Origin: Polaribacter aestuariivivens
GTDB lineage: Bacteria; Bacteroidota; Bacteroidia; Flavobacteriales; Flavobacteriaceae
Reading direction: 5' to 3'
NCBI RefSeq assembly: GCF_005885675.1
Contig: NZ_VANR01000005.1
Span: forward strand, 186,001 to 250,000
Length of the DNA: 64,000 bases
Shown here: piece by piece, positions 23,784-32,856 of the stretch
Layout of the letters: each line of letters begins with the position of its first letter
Numbering within the stretch: the stretch's first letter is position 1
Notes under the pieces: model-generated
What the model was told of the DNA's origin: nothing
Database searches by the model: none
The model's input: only the letters and a program-made list of their open reading frames with translations
Made by a program: the position numbers and the translations under genes

Positions 23784-24632
23784 CTATTTAATCAATAATT
23801 TTTGTCCAACTGAAATAATATTGTCTGTTAAATTGTTGATTTCTTTTAAATCGGCCACAGAAATTTTAAATCTACGAGAAATGGAATATAAAGTGTCACC
23901 TTTTTTAACTTCGTAGTAATTGTCGTCCATTTTTTCTATTACGATAGGTTTTTCGAAAGTTTCACCGTCATTTAACTCTTTAATTTCCTCTGCAAATTCA
24001 CCTTCTTTTACGTTATCGAATTCGTATAATTTATATTCTTTTATAATTTTTAAAAGTTTTGCTGGGTATTTTCTATCAGTTGCATAACCTGCTTTTCTTA
24101 AGCCATAAGCCCATTTTTTGTAATTTTTAATATTGTAAGTAAACAAAAAAGCATATCGTTTTCTTTGAGTTAAAAACAAAGAATGATCATTGTAAGAAGT
24201 TTCTGGATATACATATTTTCTAAAACATTCGCCTTTTTCATCATCATCATGATACACGCGTTCACCTTGCCAACCTGTATGACATTTGATTCCAAAATGG
24301 TTGTTAGATTTTAATGCCAACTCACTTCTACCTTTACCAGACTCCAAAATACCTTGCGCTAAAGTTATACTTGCAGGTATTTTGTATTCGTGCATTTCTT
24401 TTATAGCAATTGGAGCATATTTTTTTATGTACGCCAATGTATATTTATTAAGATTTGAGTTTTCGTTTTCTAAATCTTTTATTAATTCTTTTGCTTTGTC
24501 TGAAGGTAATTTAATTGGTTTAGGTTCAACAATTACAACTCCAGGATTTTTTTTATTTACTACCTTTTTTTTGGAGCCACAACTATAAAAAAACAGTAAC
24601 AAAAGGCATCCAAATAAAACTTTTAACTTCAT
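23784..24632 (-). CDS. Glucosaminidase lipoprotein with C-terminal LysM
   Basis: The protein has 282 residues. The lipobox FYSCGS near residue 17 marks an outer-membrane lipoprotein. The mannosyl-glycoprotein endo-beta-N-acetylglucosaminidase domain (ITLAQGILESGKGRSELALKSNNHFGIKCHTGW, with catalytic Glu in GILESG) is followed by YPETSYNDHSLFLTQRKRY and KAGYATDRKYPAKLL. A LysM motif ends the protein (YEVKKGDTLYSISRRFKISVADLKEINNL). It cuts peptidoglycan. Its start overlaps the stop of the deaminase gene by four bases (ATGA). Confidence 0.94.
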   Translation of the reverse strand: MKLKVLFGCLLLLFFYSCGSKKKVVNKKNPGVVIVEPKPIKLPSDKAKELIKDLENENSNLNKYTLAYIKKYAPIAIKEMHEYKIPASITLAQGILESGKGRSELALKSNNHFGIKCHTGWQGERVYHDDDEKGECFRKYVYPETSYNDHSLFLTQRKRYAFLFTYNIKNYKKWAYGLRKAGYATDRKYPAKLLKIIKEYKLYEFDNVKEGEFAEEIKELNDGETFEKPIVIEKMDDNYYEVKKGDTLYSISRRFKISVADLKEINNLTDNIISVGQKLLIK

Positions 24633-25588
24633 AAACTTTTTATAATTTGTTGATTTTTCTTCTCTAATTTTCGATTAAAACCTGCTATTCCTTGAAGGCC
24701 ACCTGTATGAATTGCTAATATTTTACTATTTGTGGGAAAATGATTTTTTTTAACCAAATCTACAATTCCGAACAACATTTTACCAGTATAAATAGGATCT
24801 AATAATATGCCTGTCTTTTCTGTAAATTTATTTATAAAATTAATTAACTCTTCGTTATATTTTGCATAACCACCAAAATGATAATCATTTTGTAAACTCC
24901 AATTTTTACTATTAATTGTATATTTTTTTATCTCTTCTGACAAAAAATTTCCTTTTAATGCAGGAAAACCAATTACTTTTTGATTGTTTTGAAGTGATTT
25001 TATAATTCCAGCAATTGTACCTCCAGTTCCAACAGCACAACAAATATAATTGAAATTGTTGTCTTGATCAGATAAGATTTCTTGACAACCTTCAACTGCT
25101 AAACAATTTGTACCACCTTCAGGAATTAAATAAAAGTCGCCATATTTGTTTTTCATTTTTTCTGTAAAACCAAACGAATCTTTTTGCCTGTAGATTTCTC
25201 TCGAAATAAAATTAAATTTCATTCCATTTTCATGAGCTTCTCTTAAAGTTGTGTTTTCTTCTAAGGTTTGTTTAAGATTTTTCCCTAACTCATCACCTCT
25301 AACAATACCAAATGTTTTAAAACCTGCTAATTTTCCTGCAACTGCAGTGGCCACAATATGGTTGGAATATGCACCACCAAAAGTGAGTAACGATTTCTTT
25401 TTAAGTTTTTTAGCTTCTAATAAATTGTATTTTAATTTTCGAAACTTATTTCCAGAAACAAAAGGATGAATAACATCTTCTCTTTTGATAAAAAGTGTTA
25501 CTTTTTTTTCCTCTAAAATAGGAAGGTGAATTTGTTGGTTTTCAGAAATAAACTCTCGACTAAAAAAAGTATGGGCTGTATTGTGCAA
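24629..25588 (-). CDS. PLP-dependent ACC deaminase/D-cysteine desulfhydrase family protein
   Basis: The protein has 319 residues. It is a fold-type II PLP enzyme: IKREDVIHPFVSGNKFRKLKYNL carries the PLP lysine (SGNKFRK), LTFGGAYSNHIVATAVAGKL the substrate loop and CCAVGTGGTIAGI the phosphate-binding loop. The family contains ACC deaminases and D-cysteine desulfhydrases; the sequence does not decide between them. It is translationally coupled to the glucosaminidase gene downstream. Start at ATG 25588, with a TATTTTTG promoter element 19 bases upstream. Confidence 0.93.
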   Translation of the reverse strand: MHNTAHTFFSREFISENQQIHLPILEEKKVTLFIKREDVIHPFVSGNKFRKLKYNLLEAKKLKKKSLLTFGGAYSNHIVATAVAGKLAGFKTFGIVRGDELGKNLKQTLEENTTLREAHENGMKFNFISREIYRQKDSFGFTEKMKNKYGDFYLIPEGGTNCLAVEGCQEILSDQDNNFNYICCAVGTGGTIAGIIKSLQNNQKVIGFPALKGNFLSEEIKKYTINSKNWSLQNDYHFGGYAKYNEELINFINKFTEKTGILLDPIYTGKMLFGIVDLVKKNHFPTNSKILAIHTGGLQGIAGFNRKLEKKNQQIIKSL

Positions 25589-25607
25589 TGAACAGTATTT
25601 TGACCAA

Positions 25608-25615
25608 CAAAAATA
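25608..25615 (-). promoter_or_regulatory. -7 element before the deaminase-glucosaminidase pair
   Basis: TATTTTTG on the minus strand matches TAnnTTTG exactly and ends 19 bases before the ATG at 25588. No clear -33 TTTG at the right distance. A 7-bp inverted repeat (agtttag / ctaaact, about 25625-25646) lies just upstream and could be an operator. Confidence 0.5.
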
Positions 25616-25739
25616 CAGAAAGATAGTTTAGTTTGTTTCTAAACTTTAAAAAATATAACTTCGCTAACACGGATTATAAGTGATTAAAACAATATCATAA
25701 TCGTTTAAGTACTTCTTCTATACAACAAACCACTAAACA

Positions 25740-26486
25740 ATGATAAAATTCTTTAGAAAAATTAGACAAAGATTACTGAGTGAAAATAAGTTCAGTAAAT
25801 ATCTGCTTTATGCAATTGGTGAAATTGTACTTGTTGTGATTGGAATTTTGATTGCACTAGAAATTAATAATTGGAATGAATCCAGAAAACTTGAAAGCAA
25901 AAAACAAGAATTAATAATAAACCTTATAAACGATTTTGAGGGAAACATTGAACTATTACAACCTGCAATAAAGCAAAGTGACACTTTATCGTTTAAAATG
26001 GATGCATTTTTAACTAATGCTTATTTATCAAACTTAGCAATTTCAGTTGATTCACTCAAAGTATTGGCTGATGGATTTTTTAGACCTGTTTACTTCTATC
26101 CATCTATAGTATCTTATGATGAAGCCAAAGCTAATGGGAATTTAACACTGCTTAAAAACAAAGAACTATTTAAAGATTTTAATGCATTTCATGAAGAATT
26201 ATCTAACTTTCAAAATCTACAAAATGATAGTAGAGAATCTTATTTTAATGGGCCTATGTGGGAATTAAAAAAAGTAGCAGGTTCAGGTGGTGTGTTTATA
26301 GGATCTAAAAAAAGTTATATAAAGAATAGTGATGACAAATCTTATATGAAATTGGTTCATCTACCTTTGGCTACTGCTGTTTTTGAAAATGAATTTACTC
26401 TAAATTATAATGTAAATTTTCATTTAAAAAACATGAAATACTTTTCTGATAAAATAGTTAAAACCTTAACAGAAATGAAAAAATAA
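25740..26486 (+). CDS. DUF6090-like membrane-anchored protein
   Basis: The protein has 248 residues. MIKFFRKIRQRLLSENKFSKYLLYAIGEIVLVVIGILIALEINNWNE is the signature of a family common and multi-copy in Flavobacteriia (DUF6090, from memory): a basic start, one membrane helix at about 22-42, then a helical outer domain. Its function is unknown. It has its own upstream region and no partner genes, and converges on the ABC-F gene. Confidence 0.85.
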   Translation: MIKFFRKIRQRLLSENKFSKYLLYAIGEIVLVVIGILIALEINNWNESRKLESKKQELIINLINDFEGNIELLQPAIKQSDTLSFKMDAFLTNAYLSNLAISVDSLKVLADGFFRPVYFYPSIVSYDEAKANGNLTLLKNKELFKDFNAFHEELSNFQNLQNDSRESYFNGPMWELKKVAGSGGVFIGSKKSYIKNSDDKSYMKLVHLPLATAVFENEFTLNYNVNFHLKNMKYFSDKIVKTLTEMKK

Positions 26487-26641
26487 TGGAAGCATAACAC
26501 CACGATTATTTTTTTAACTTTCTTTTGGTCAAGTTTCATAAGCTTCTCAAATTTTCTATTCAGTTTGTATTTGCTAAATTTACGATAAACCAACGTAACA
26601 GAACATATTACAAAATTTTAGTAAATCCTCAAAAAAGGAGT

Positions 26642-28558
26642 TTAAAAATTAGAAATCTGTTCTTCTACTTTTTCCCATTGTTCCATTAAAGTATCTAGTG
26701 TTGCTTTTTTTGCTTTGTATTTTTCGAAAAAATTTGGTCTAGATGAAACTTCGTCGTAATTATTAGCCAATTCTAAATCTATCTTTTCAATTTCTTTTTC
26801 TAAATCTGCAATTTCAGTTTCAATATTAGAAAGCTTGTTGTTTAGTTTTTTAAATTCTTTTTCTTGCTCTCTTGATAATTGATTTGCTTTTTTCTTAGAA
26901 GTATCTTTATCAACTTTTACGACGGTTTTCTTTTCTGCTTCTCGTAAGCTTTCCATTTTGTGTTGCTCCAAGAAATAATCGATATCGCCTAAATATTCTT
27001 TAATTTCTTTGTCTTTAAAACCATAAACAGTTGTAGTTAAACCTTGTAAAAATTCTCTATCGTGAGAAACTACAATTAGAGTTCCATTAAAGTTATTCAA
27101 TGCTTCTTTTAAAACGGTTTTTGAAGCAATATCTAAGTGGTTTGTAGGCTCATCCATTATTAACACATTAAATGGTGATAATAATAATTTACACAAAGCT
27201 AATCTGTTTCTTTCGCCTCCAGAAAGTACTTTTGCTTTTTTATCTACAGCATCACCACCAAATAAGAAAGAACCTAACATGTCTCTAACCCGCATTCTAT
27301 TGGTATCAGTTGCTGCGTCTTCCATAATTTCTAAGACGGTTTTTTCTGGCGGTAAATGTTCTGATTGATTTTGAGCAAAATATCCAACTTCTACATTATG
27401 CCCCAATTTTAAATGACCTTCAAACGGAATTTCACCCACCATCATTTTTGCTAAAGTAGATTTTCCTTGTCCGTTTTGACCTACAAAAGCAATTTTGCTA
27501 TTTCTTTCAATTAATAAATCTACACCTTCTAAAACTTGCTTATTGCCGTAACTTTTAGATAAGTTTTTTGCTTCTACAATAATTTTACCTGGTTCTTTAG
27601 AAATGTTAAAACGCACATTCATGGCTTGATTATCATCTTGATCTACTTCAATTAACTCAACTTTATCTAGTTGTTTCATTAAAGATTGTGCCATAGAAGC
27701 TTTACTGGCTTTTGCCTTAAACTTATTTATTAAATGCTGTTTTTGCTTAATTTCTTTTTCTTGATTTTTCTGTGCCTGTAACTGCTTTTCTTTAATTTCT
27801 CCTCTAAGAAGTAAAAATTCTGAATACGGTTTTTTATAATCGTAAATTTGCCCTAAAGAAATTTCAATAGTTCTGTTAGTTACATTATCTAAAAACATTT
27901 TATCGTGAGAAACCAAAACAATTGCACCTGCATAATTCTTCAAAAACTGTTCTAACCAAATAATTGACTCAATATCTAAGTGGTTTGTTGGCTCATCTAA
28001 TAATAAAATATCATTATTTTGAAGTAATAATTTCGCCAACTCAATTCGCATTCTCCAACCACCAGAAAAAGTATCTGTTAGTTTGTCAAAATCTTCTCTT
28101 TGAAACCCTAAACCTTGTAATATTTTTTCTGTATCTCCTTGATAATTATAACCTCCTAAAAGTTCGTAACGTTCTGTTTTATCTGTTAAATCGTGAATTA
28201 ATTGTGTGTAACCCTCACTTTCATAATCGGTTCTTGTGGCTAATTGTTCGTTAATTGCATCTAGCTCTAATTCAATTGCTTTTATTTCTTCGAAAGCTTG
28301 GTATGCTTCTTCTAAAATGGTTCTTCCTTCTACAAAATCTATATCTTGACGTAAAAAACCCATTTTGATATCTTTATCAAAAGCCATGGTACCACCACTT
28401 GTTTCTATATCTTTAGATAACACTTTTAAAAGGGTAGATTTTCCTGCACCATTTTTACCAATCAATCCTATTCTATCGCCTTTATTTAGTTTAAAAGTAA
28501 TTCCTGAGAACAAATCAGTTCCCATAAATGAAACCGTTAAATTATGTACGTTTAACAT
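26642..28558 (-). CDS. ABC-F family ATPase, Uup-like
   Basis: The protein has 638 residues and two ABC domains without membrane helices. Walker A is GLIGKNGAGKSTLLK and AFVGQNGQGKSTLAK. The signatures are FSGGWRMRIELAK and LSGGERNRLALCK. Walker B is ILLLDEPTNHLD and VLIMDEPTNHLD. The linker between them is long, Lys-rich and helical. The C-terminal 90 residues form a coiled coil (QEKEFKKLNNKLSNIETEIADLEKEIEKID), as in Uup. ABC-F proteins act on the ribosome. The exact subtype is inferred from the C-terminal domain. Confidence 0.94.
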   Translation of the reverse strand: MLNVHNLTVSFMGTDLFSGITFKLNKGDRIGLIGKNGAGKSTLLKVLSKDIETSGGTMAFDKDIKMGFLRQDIDFVEGRTILEEAYQAFEEIKAIELELDAINEQLATRTDYESEGYTQLIHDLTDKTERYELLGGYNYQGDTEKILQGLGFQREDFDKLTDTFSGGWRMRIELAKLLLQNNDILLLDEPTNHLDIESIIWLEQFLKNYAGAIVLVSHDKMFLDNVTNRTIEISLGQIYDYKKPYSEFLLLRGEIKEKQLQAQKNQEKEIKQKQHLINKFKAKASKASMAQSLMKQLDKVELIEVDQDDNQAMNVRFNISKEPGKIIVEAKNLSKSYGNKQVLEGVDLLIERNSKIAFVGQNGQGKSTLAKMMVGEIPFEGHLKLGHNVEVGYFAQNQSEHLPPEKTVLEIMEDAATDTNRMRVRDMLGSFLFGGDAVDKKAKVLSGGERNRLALCKLLLSPFNVLIMDEPTNHLDIASKTVLKEALNNFNGTLIVVSHDREFLQGLTTTVYGFKDKEIKEYLGDIDYFLEQHKMESLREAEKKTVVKVDKDTSKKKANQLSREQEKEFKKLNNKLSNIETEIADLEKEIEKIDLELANNYDEVSSRPNFFEKYKAKKATLDTLMEQWEKVEEQISNF

Positions 28559-28608
28559 GAAAATTTTGTAATTTTGTAAGGCGCAAAGCTACTCAAAAAA
28601 ATAGAGTT

Positions 28609-28992
28609 ATGATGTTTAAAAAAGGGACAAAAATATATAGTATTCTAAAAGGAAAATGTCCTAAATGTCATGAAGGAGATTTTTTCAAGTATAAATTCAC
28701 TTTTAATCCTTCAAAAATTACTCAATTACACGATAATTGCCCCAATTGTAATTTAAAATACATGATGGAACCTTCATTTTTTTATGGTGCTATGTATGTG
28801 AATTACGGAATTACTGTAGCATTATCTATCATTGTTTTTTTAATTTCAAAACTACTTTTCAACTTAACTCTATTACAATCTTTTATCGCAATTATTATTG
28901 CATTAATTATTTTAGCTCCCGTAAATTTACGTTTATCGCGAATTCTTTGGATAAATATGTTTGTGAGCTATCATAAAAATAATAACAATTAG
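28609..28992 (+). CDS. DUF983 membrane protein
   Basis: The protein has 127 residues (ATGATG start). Two CxxC pairs (GKCPKCHEGDFF and DNCPNCNLKY) form a probable zinc ribbon at the N-terminus. Two membrane helices follow (YGITVALSIIVFLISKLLF and LLQSFIAIIIALIILAPV). This is the DUF983 layout; function is unknown. It is transcribed divergently from the ABC-F gene with 50 bases between, where TAATTTTG (28569-28576) is a plausible -7 element. Confidence 0.93.
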   Translation: MMFKKGTKIYSILKGKCPKCHEGDFFKYKFTFNPSKITQLHDNCPNCNLKYMMEPSFFYGAMYVNYGITVALSIIVFLISKLLFNLTLLQSFIAIIIALIILAPVNLRLSRILWINMFVSYHKNNNN

Positions 28993-29012
28993 GTAGTTTG
29001 TTTATATTTGGG

Positions 29013-29050
29013 TATTAATACGGTAGTATCTACACTATTTTTTGTAGATA
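29013..29050 (+). promoter_or_regulatory. -7 element and inverted repeat before the NarL-type sensor kinase
   Basis: TATATTTG (29013-29020) matches TAnnTTTG. Just downstream, tatctaca (29027-29034) and tgtagata (29043-29050) form a perfect 8-bp inverted repeat with an 8-base spacer, overlapping the expected start of transcription. The position suits an operator; the regulator is unknown. Confidence 0.45.
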
Positions 29051-29069
29051 TTTGGGTTTTACCTTAATT

Positions 29070-31106
29070 ATGAAACAATACATACTTTTTCTCTTCTGTT
29101 TTTTTACATTTTTTTCAGTTTTTTCTCAAAAAAATGAAGATTATTATTTAAAGATTATAGATACTACCCAAAATAAAGAATTAAAACTCGCTGCCTTAGA
29201 TAGTTTAATTTACGACATACGAAATCAAAAAAATCTAGAAAACTTTGCTTCAAGAACAGAACAATATGTAGATTTAGCTATAGAACTAGAAAAATATGAA
29301 GATGCTGCAGAATTTGCTATTAGAGGTTTTAATAAAATAAACAGTGCTTTAAATCAAAGAGAGCGTGCACTTGCTTTGATTGAAAAAGTTGAAAATCACA
29401 AAAGTAAAATCTCAGACTCTTATTTAATTGGCGGAATTTATCTAAAAAAAGGAGGTGCCTATTCAAGTACAAAAAACTATTTAAAAGCTATTGAAAATTT
29501 TACTTTAGCCATTAATAGCTATAAAAACAATAGTAAAGACTCTATATACAAAGCAGATGCTATTCAATTTAGATCGCACGAGTATTTTGATAGCGGGCAA
29601 TTTATAAAAGCCATAGATGGTTACCAATTAGCAGCAAAATATTACGAAAACTTAGGTGACACACGGTATATGTATTATGCTTTGTCTGGAATTATTAACG
29701 TGTATGGTATTAATGGTTTTGATGTTAAAACAATTGAAGAAAGAGAAAAATTAATTGAAAGAAAAAAAGAAAATAACTTCAATTTTGGTTTGTATGTAGA
29801 TTATTACAATCAATCTTTAAATTACAAAAAATTAGATAGCATAAACAAACAAGAAGAATATCTTTTAAAGTCAAATAATAGTATCGAAAACAGTGATGCT
29901 AAACAAGATTTACCAACATACAACCTATTAACTATAAAAAGTAGTTTGGTAAGTTTTTATGCTGAACAAAACAATCTTACAGAAGCAAAAAAATATTTAG
30001 ATGAAGCTACTGTTTATTTTAACAAAATTGATGAAAAAACCTCATTTGCTGCAGAATATTACAAAGCAAAAGCAAGGTATTTATTTGCAGCAAAAAACTA
30101 CAACGAAGCTTTAAAACTTGCAAAAAAATCGTTTACAATTTTTAAAGAAAACGCTAGTGTTTCAGGTATTATGGAAAGTAGTGAGCTATTATCTAAAATT
30201 TATGAAAAATTAGGAAACGAAAAATCAGCTTATAAATCTTACAAAAATTACACAAAAATTAAAGATTCCATCTTTAGCGTTACCAAAACAAATGCTTTGA
30301 GTTACTACCAAACTTTGTATGAAACTGAGCGTCAAGAAAAAGAAATAAATCAACAAAAAACATCTATAAATTTATTAGCTAAAGAAAATGAAGCAAAACA
30401 GCGCTTAATTGTTTTTGGTGGTATTGGTATTGTATTTTTATTTCTCATTTTCTTCTTATACAGAAATAAACAACAAGCCATTAAAAAGCGTAAAATGCAA
30501 GAGGAATTTTCTCAAAGTTTATTACTTTCACAAGAAGCAGAACGCAAACGAATTTCTAAAGATTTGCACGATAGTTTAGGACAAAGTTTGTTATTAATTA
30601 AAAATAAAATTGCTTTAAAAGAAGATGATAATACGAAACAATTGGTAAACAATGCTATTGAAGAAATGCGAAGTATTGCCAGAGTTTTACATCCATTTCA
30701 ATTAGAAGATATTGGAATTTCGAGAGCTTTAGAAAACTTAATTTCTCAGTTAGATGAAAATTATAAAAACACGTATATTTTTGGTGATATTGATGATATT
30801 TCATCTGAATTAAATCAAAATCAAGAAGTAAATTTATTTAGAATTGTGCAAGAATGCTTATCTAATATTATAAAACATGCACAAGCAGATTCTGCAAAAG
30901 TAAATTTGATAAACAATAAGAATTCTATAATTATTTCTATCAAAGACAATGGTATTGGTTTCGATTTTTCAGAAAAATATAACGATTTTAAAAGCTTGGG
31001 TTTAAAAACTATTAAAGAGCGAGTGAAGTTTTTAAAAGGTACTTTAAAAATAGATTCCGTTAAAAACGAGGGAACTACGTTTACAATTCAAATTCCTAAA
31101 ACATGA
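29070..31106 (+). CDS. TPR-containing NarL-type sensor histidine kinase
   Basis: I start at ATG 29070, giving 678 residues and a clean signal peptide (MKQYILFLFCFFTFFSVFSQ). A TTG six codons upstream would spoil it. Six or so TPR units fill the periplasmic part. A membrane helix (LIVFGGIGIVFLFLIFFLY) leads to the HisKA_3 domain (EAERKRISKDLHDSLGQSLLLIKNKIAL, with His in DLHDS) and an HATPase (FRIVQECLSNIIKHAQADSAKV, IKDNGIGFDFS, GLKTIKERV). Its stop overlaps the start of its response regulator by four bases, so the two are coupled. Confidence 0.95.
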   Translation: MKQYILFLFCFFTFFSVFSQKNEDYYLKIIDTTQNKELKLAALDSLIYDIRNQKNLENFASRTEQYVDLAIELEKYEDAAEFAIRGFNKINSALNQRERALALIEKVENHKSKISDSYLIGGIYLKKGGAYSSTKNYLKAIENFTLAINSYKNNSKDSIYKADAIQFRSHEYFDSGQFIKAIDGYQLAAKYYENLGDTRYMYYALSGIINVYGINGFDVKTIEEREKLIERKKENNFNFGLYVDYYNQSLNYKKLDSINKQEEYLLKSNNSIENSDAKQDLPTYNLLTIKSSLVSFYAEQNNLTEAKKYLDEATVYFNKIDEKTSFAAEYYKAKARYLFAAKNYNEALKLAKKSFTIFKENASVSGIMESSELLSKIYEKLGNEKSAYKSYKNYTKIKDSIFSVTKTNALSYYQTLYETERQEKEINQQKTSINLLAKENEAKQRLIVFGGIGIVFLFLIFFLYRNKQQAIKKRKMQEEFSQSLLLSQEAERKRISKDLHDSLGQSLLLIKNKIALKEDDNTKQLVNNAIEEMRSIARVLHPFQLEDIGISRALENLISQLDENYKNTYIFGDIDDISSELNQNQEVNLFRIVQECLSNIIKHAQADSAKVNLINNKNSIIISIKDNGIGFDFSEKYNDFKSLGLKTIKERVKFLKGTLKIDSVKNEGTTFTIQIPKT

Positions 31107-31735
31107 GAGATTTTAAAATTTTTATTGCTGACGATCATCCAATTTTACTAAAAGGTTTAGAAGATTTACTTTTAGAAAAACAATTTAATGTAATTGGAAA
31201 AGCTACAAACGGACAAGATGCCCTAAATTTTATTATTAAAAATAAACCTGATATTGCCATTTTAGATGTAGAAATGCCTTTAAAAACTGGTATTGAAATT
31301 GCAAAACATTGTAAAAAAAATAAAATTGAAACAAAAATTATTCTTATTACGCTTCATAAAGAAATAGATTTGTATTTAATGGCTAAAAAAATTGGCGTTT
31401 TTGGTTATATTTTAAAAGAATTTGCGCTTGATGAAATTGAAACATGTATAGAATCTGTTTCTAAAAACATACCTTATTTTAGTAAAGACATAAAAAAGCA
31501 TATTGGTTTTACACAAGAATCTGATACTATTTTAAGTGAATTATCACTATCTGAAAAAAGAATTTTAAAACTTATAGCACAACATAAAACCAACAAAGAA
31601 ATTGGTCATTTATTATTTATTTCTCCAAGAACTGTAGAAAAACATAGAAGTAAAATTATTTTAAAATTAGATTTACCTCACGATACTGGTGCGTTACTTA
31701 CTTGGGTTTTAAAAAACAAACATTTATTTAACTAA
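31103..31735 (+). CDS. NarL/FixJ-type response regulator
   Basis: The protein has 210 residues. The receiver domain has IADDHP (acidic pair), the phosphorylated Asp in IAILDVEMP and Lys in YILKEF. The LuxR-type helix-turn-helix (LSEKRILKLIAQHKTNKEIGHLLFISPRTVEKHRSKIILKL) ends the protein. It is the partner of the kinase gene it overlaps by ATGA. It converges on the FAD oxidoreductase gene with a 5-base gap. Confidence 0.96.
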   Translation: MRDFKIFIADDHPILLKGLEDLLLEKQFNVIGKATNGQDALNFIIKNKPDIAILDVEMPLKTGIEIAKHCKKNKIETKIILITLHKEIDLYLMAKKIGVFGYILKEFALDEIETCIESVSKNIPYFSKDIKKHIGFTQESDTILSELSLSEKRILKLIAQHKTNKEIGHLLFISPRTVEKHRSKIILKLDLPHDTGALLTWVLKNKHLFN

Positions 31736-31740
31736 GTAAA

Positions 31741-32784
31741 TCACTTATCAAATCTTTTAATATCTGTTTCGATATCTAAAATTGCTCCATTTTCTAAATG
31801 ATTGTATAAGTTTTTTGCAACTGTAGGTGCAATCATAACTCCACGAGTTCCTAAGCCATTTAAAACACTTAATTGAGAATATTTTGGATGAACGCCTATC
31901 AAAGGTCTTCTATCTTTTACAGCTGGTCTTATGCCTGCTGTTTGATTTATAATTTTATAAGGAGCTGTAATTACTTTTTTTAACTTTTCTACCAATTCTT
32001 CTTTCCCTTCAACTGATGGTTTTGAAGTTTTATCTTTATGATTAAAAGTGGCTCCAACTTTATAGTGATGATTTCCTAAAGGAATTAGAAATAATGTAGA
32101 TTTTAAAATAAAATCGATATTAATTTCTGGAGCATAAATAGTAAGTAATTCTCCTTTTACTTCATCTAAAGGTAAATGTTTAAAATATGGATTCTCCTTT
32201 ACACCAAAACCTTCGCAAAAAACTATTCTGTTTGTCTGTAAGTTTTCATATTGTATCATTTCCTTTTCAAAAATGATATTTTTATGATTGAATTTCTCGA
32301 AACGAATTAAATTGTTTTCTTGCAAATACGTTCTGTAAGCTTTTACTAATTTTAACGTATCTATTCTACCTGCTTCTTTTACATTTCCGAAATTAAAGTC
32401 TCCAAAAACACCTTCGTAATTATTTTTATCTAACCTATCATCTAAAAAATAAGCTACTTTTGGCTTATCGAAAGCTGAAAACCAATTATTTTGATCTTCT
32501 ATAGATTTAAAAGCTTTTTTTATAACAAACTTTTTATCGAATTTTTGACCAATTTTTTTTTCTAAATTTTCATAAAATGGAAGTGCAGTTGCTAATTGTT
32601 CTTTTGCATTCCAAACAGGTGTAAATCTTTTTAAAATTACTGGATTATATACTCCACCAGCAACTAAAGACGATGTTTGTGATGCATCTTCAAAAACAAG
32701 AAAAGTTTTATTATTTGCTAACAACTCTTCCGCAAAAGCCAAACCTGCTAACCCTAAACCAACAATTATATAATCTACTTTCAT
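31741..32784 (-). CDS. FAD-dependent oxidoreductase, DAO family
   Basis: The protein has 347 residues. The N-terminal dinucleotide motif is VDYIIVGLGLAGLAFAEELLANNKTFLVFED. SSLVAGGVYNPVILKRF and the C-terminal TAGIRPAVKDRRPLIGVHP...LNGLGTRGVMIAPTVAKNL are typical of the D-amino-acid-oxidase family, and resemble the FAD half of MnmC. The substrate is unknown. A terminator (32804-32832) lies between it and gldN, so it is probably a separate unit. Confidence 0.9.
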   Translation of the reverse strand: MKVDYIIVGLGLAGLAFAEELLANNKTFLVFEDASQTSSLVAGGVYNPVILKRFTPVWNAKEQLATALPFYENLEKKIGQKFDKKFVIKKAFKSIEDQNNWFSAFDKPKVAYFLDDRLDKNNYEGVFGDFNFGNVKEAGRIDTLKLVKAYRTYLQENNLIRFEKFNHKNIIFEKEMIQYENLQTNRIVFCEGFGVKENPYFKHLPLDEVKGELLTIYAPEINIDFILKSTLFLIPLGNHHYKVGATFNHKDKTSKPSVEGKEELVEKLKKVITAPYKIINQTAGIRPAVKDRRPLIGVHPKYSQLSVLNGLGTRGVMIAPTVAKNLYNHLENGAILDIETDIKRFDK

Positions 32785-32803
32785 ACTACAAAATAGCTTT
32801 CAA

Positions 32804-32832
32804 TAAAAAAACGCTTGCTTTCACAAACGTTT
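32804..32832 (-). terminator. Terminator of the gld operon
   Basis: On the minus strand a 9-bp stem with one T-G pair (aaacgtttg / caagcgttt) and a tgaaag loop runs into six T, 25 bases after the gldN stop. Confidence 0.85.
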
Positions 32833-32856
32833 AGTATAATTTTTATATGCGAATGT

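Noticed and set aside
29052..29069. TTG start six codons upstream of the NarL-type kinase
   Set aside because: It places six hydrophobic or polar residues before a normal signal peptide beginning at ATG 29070.
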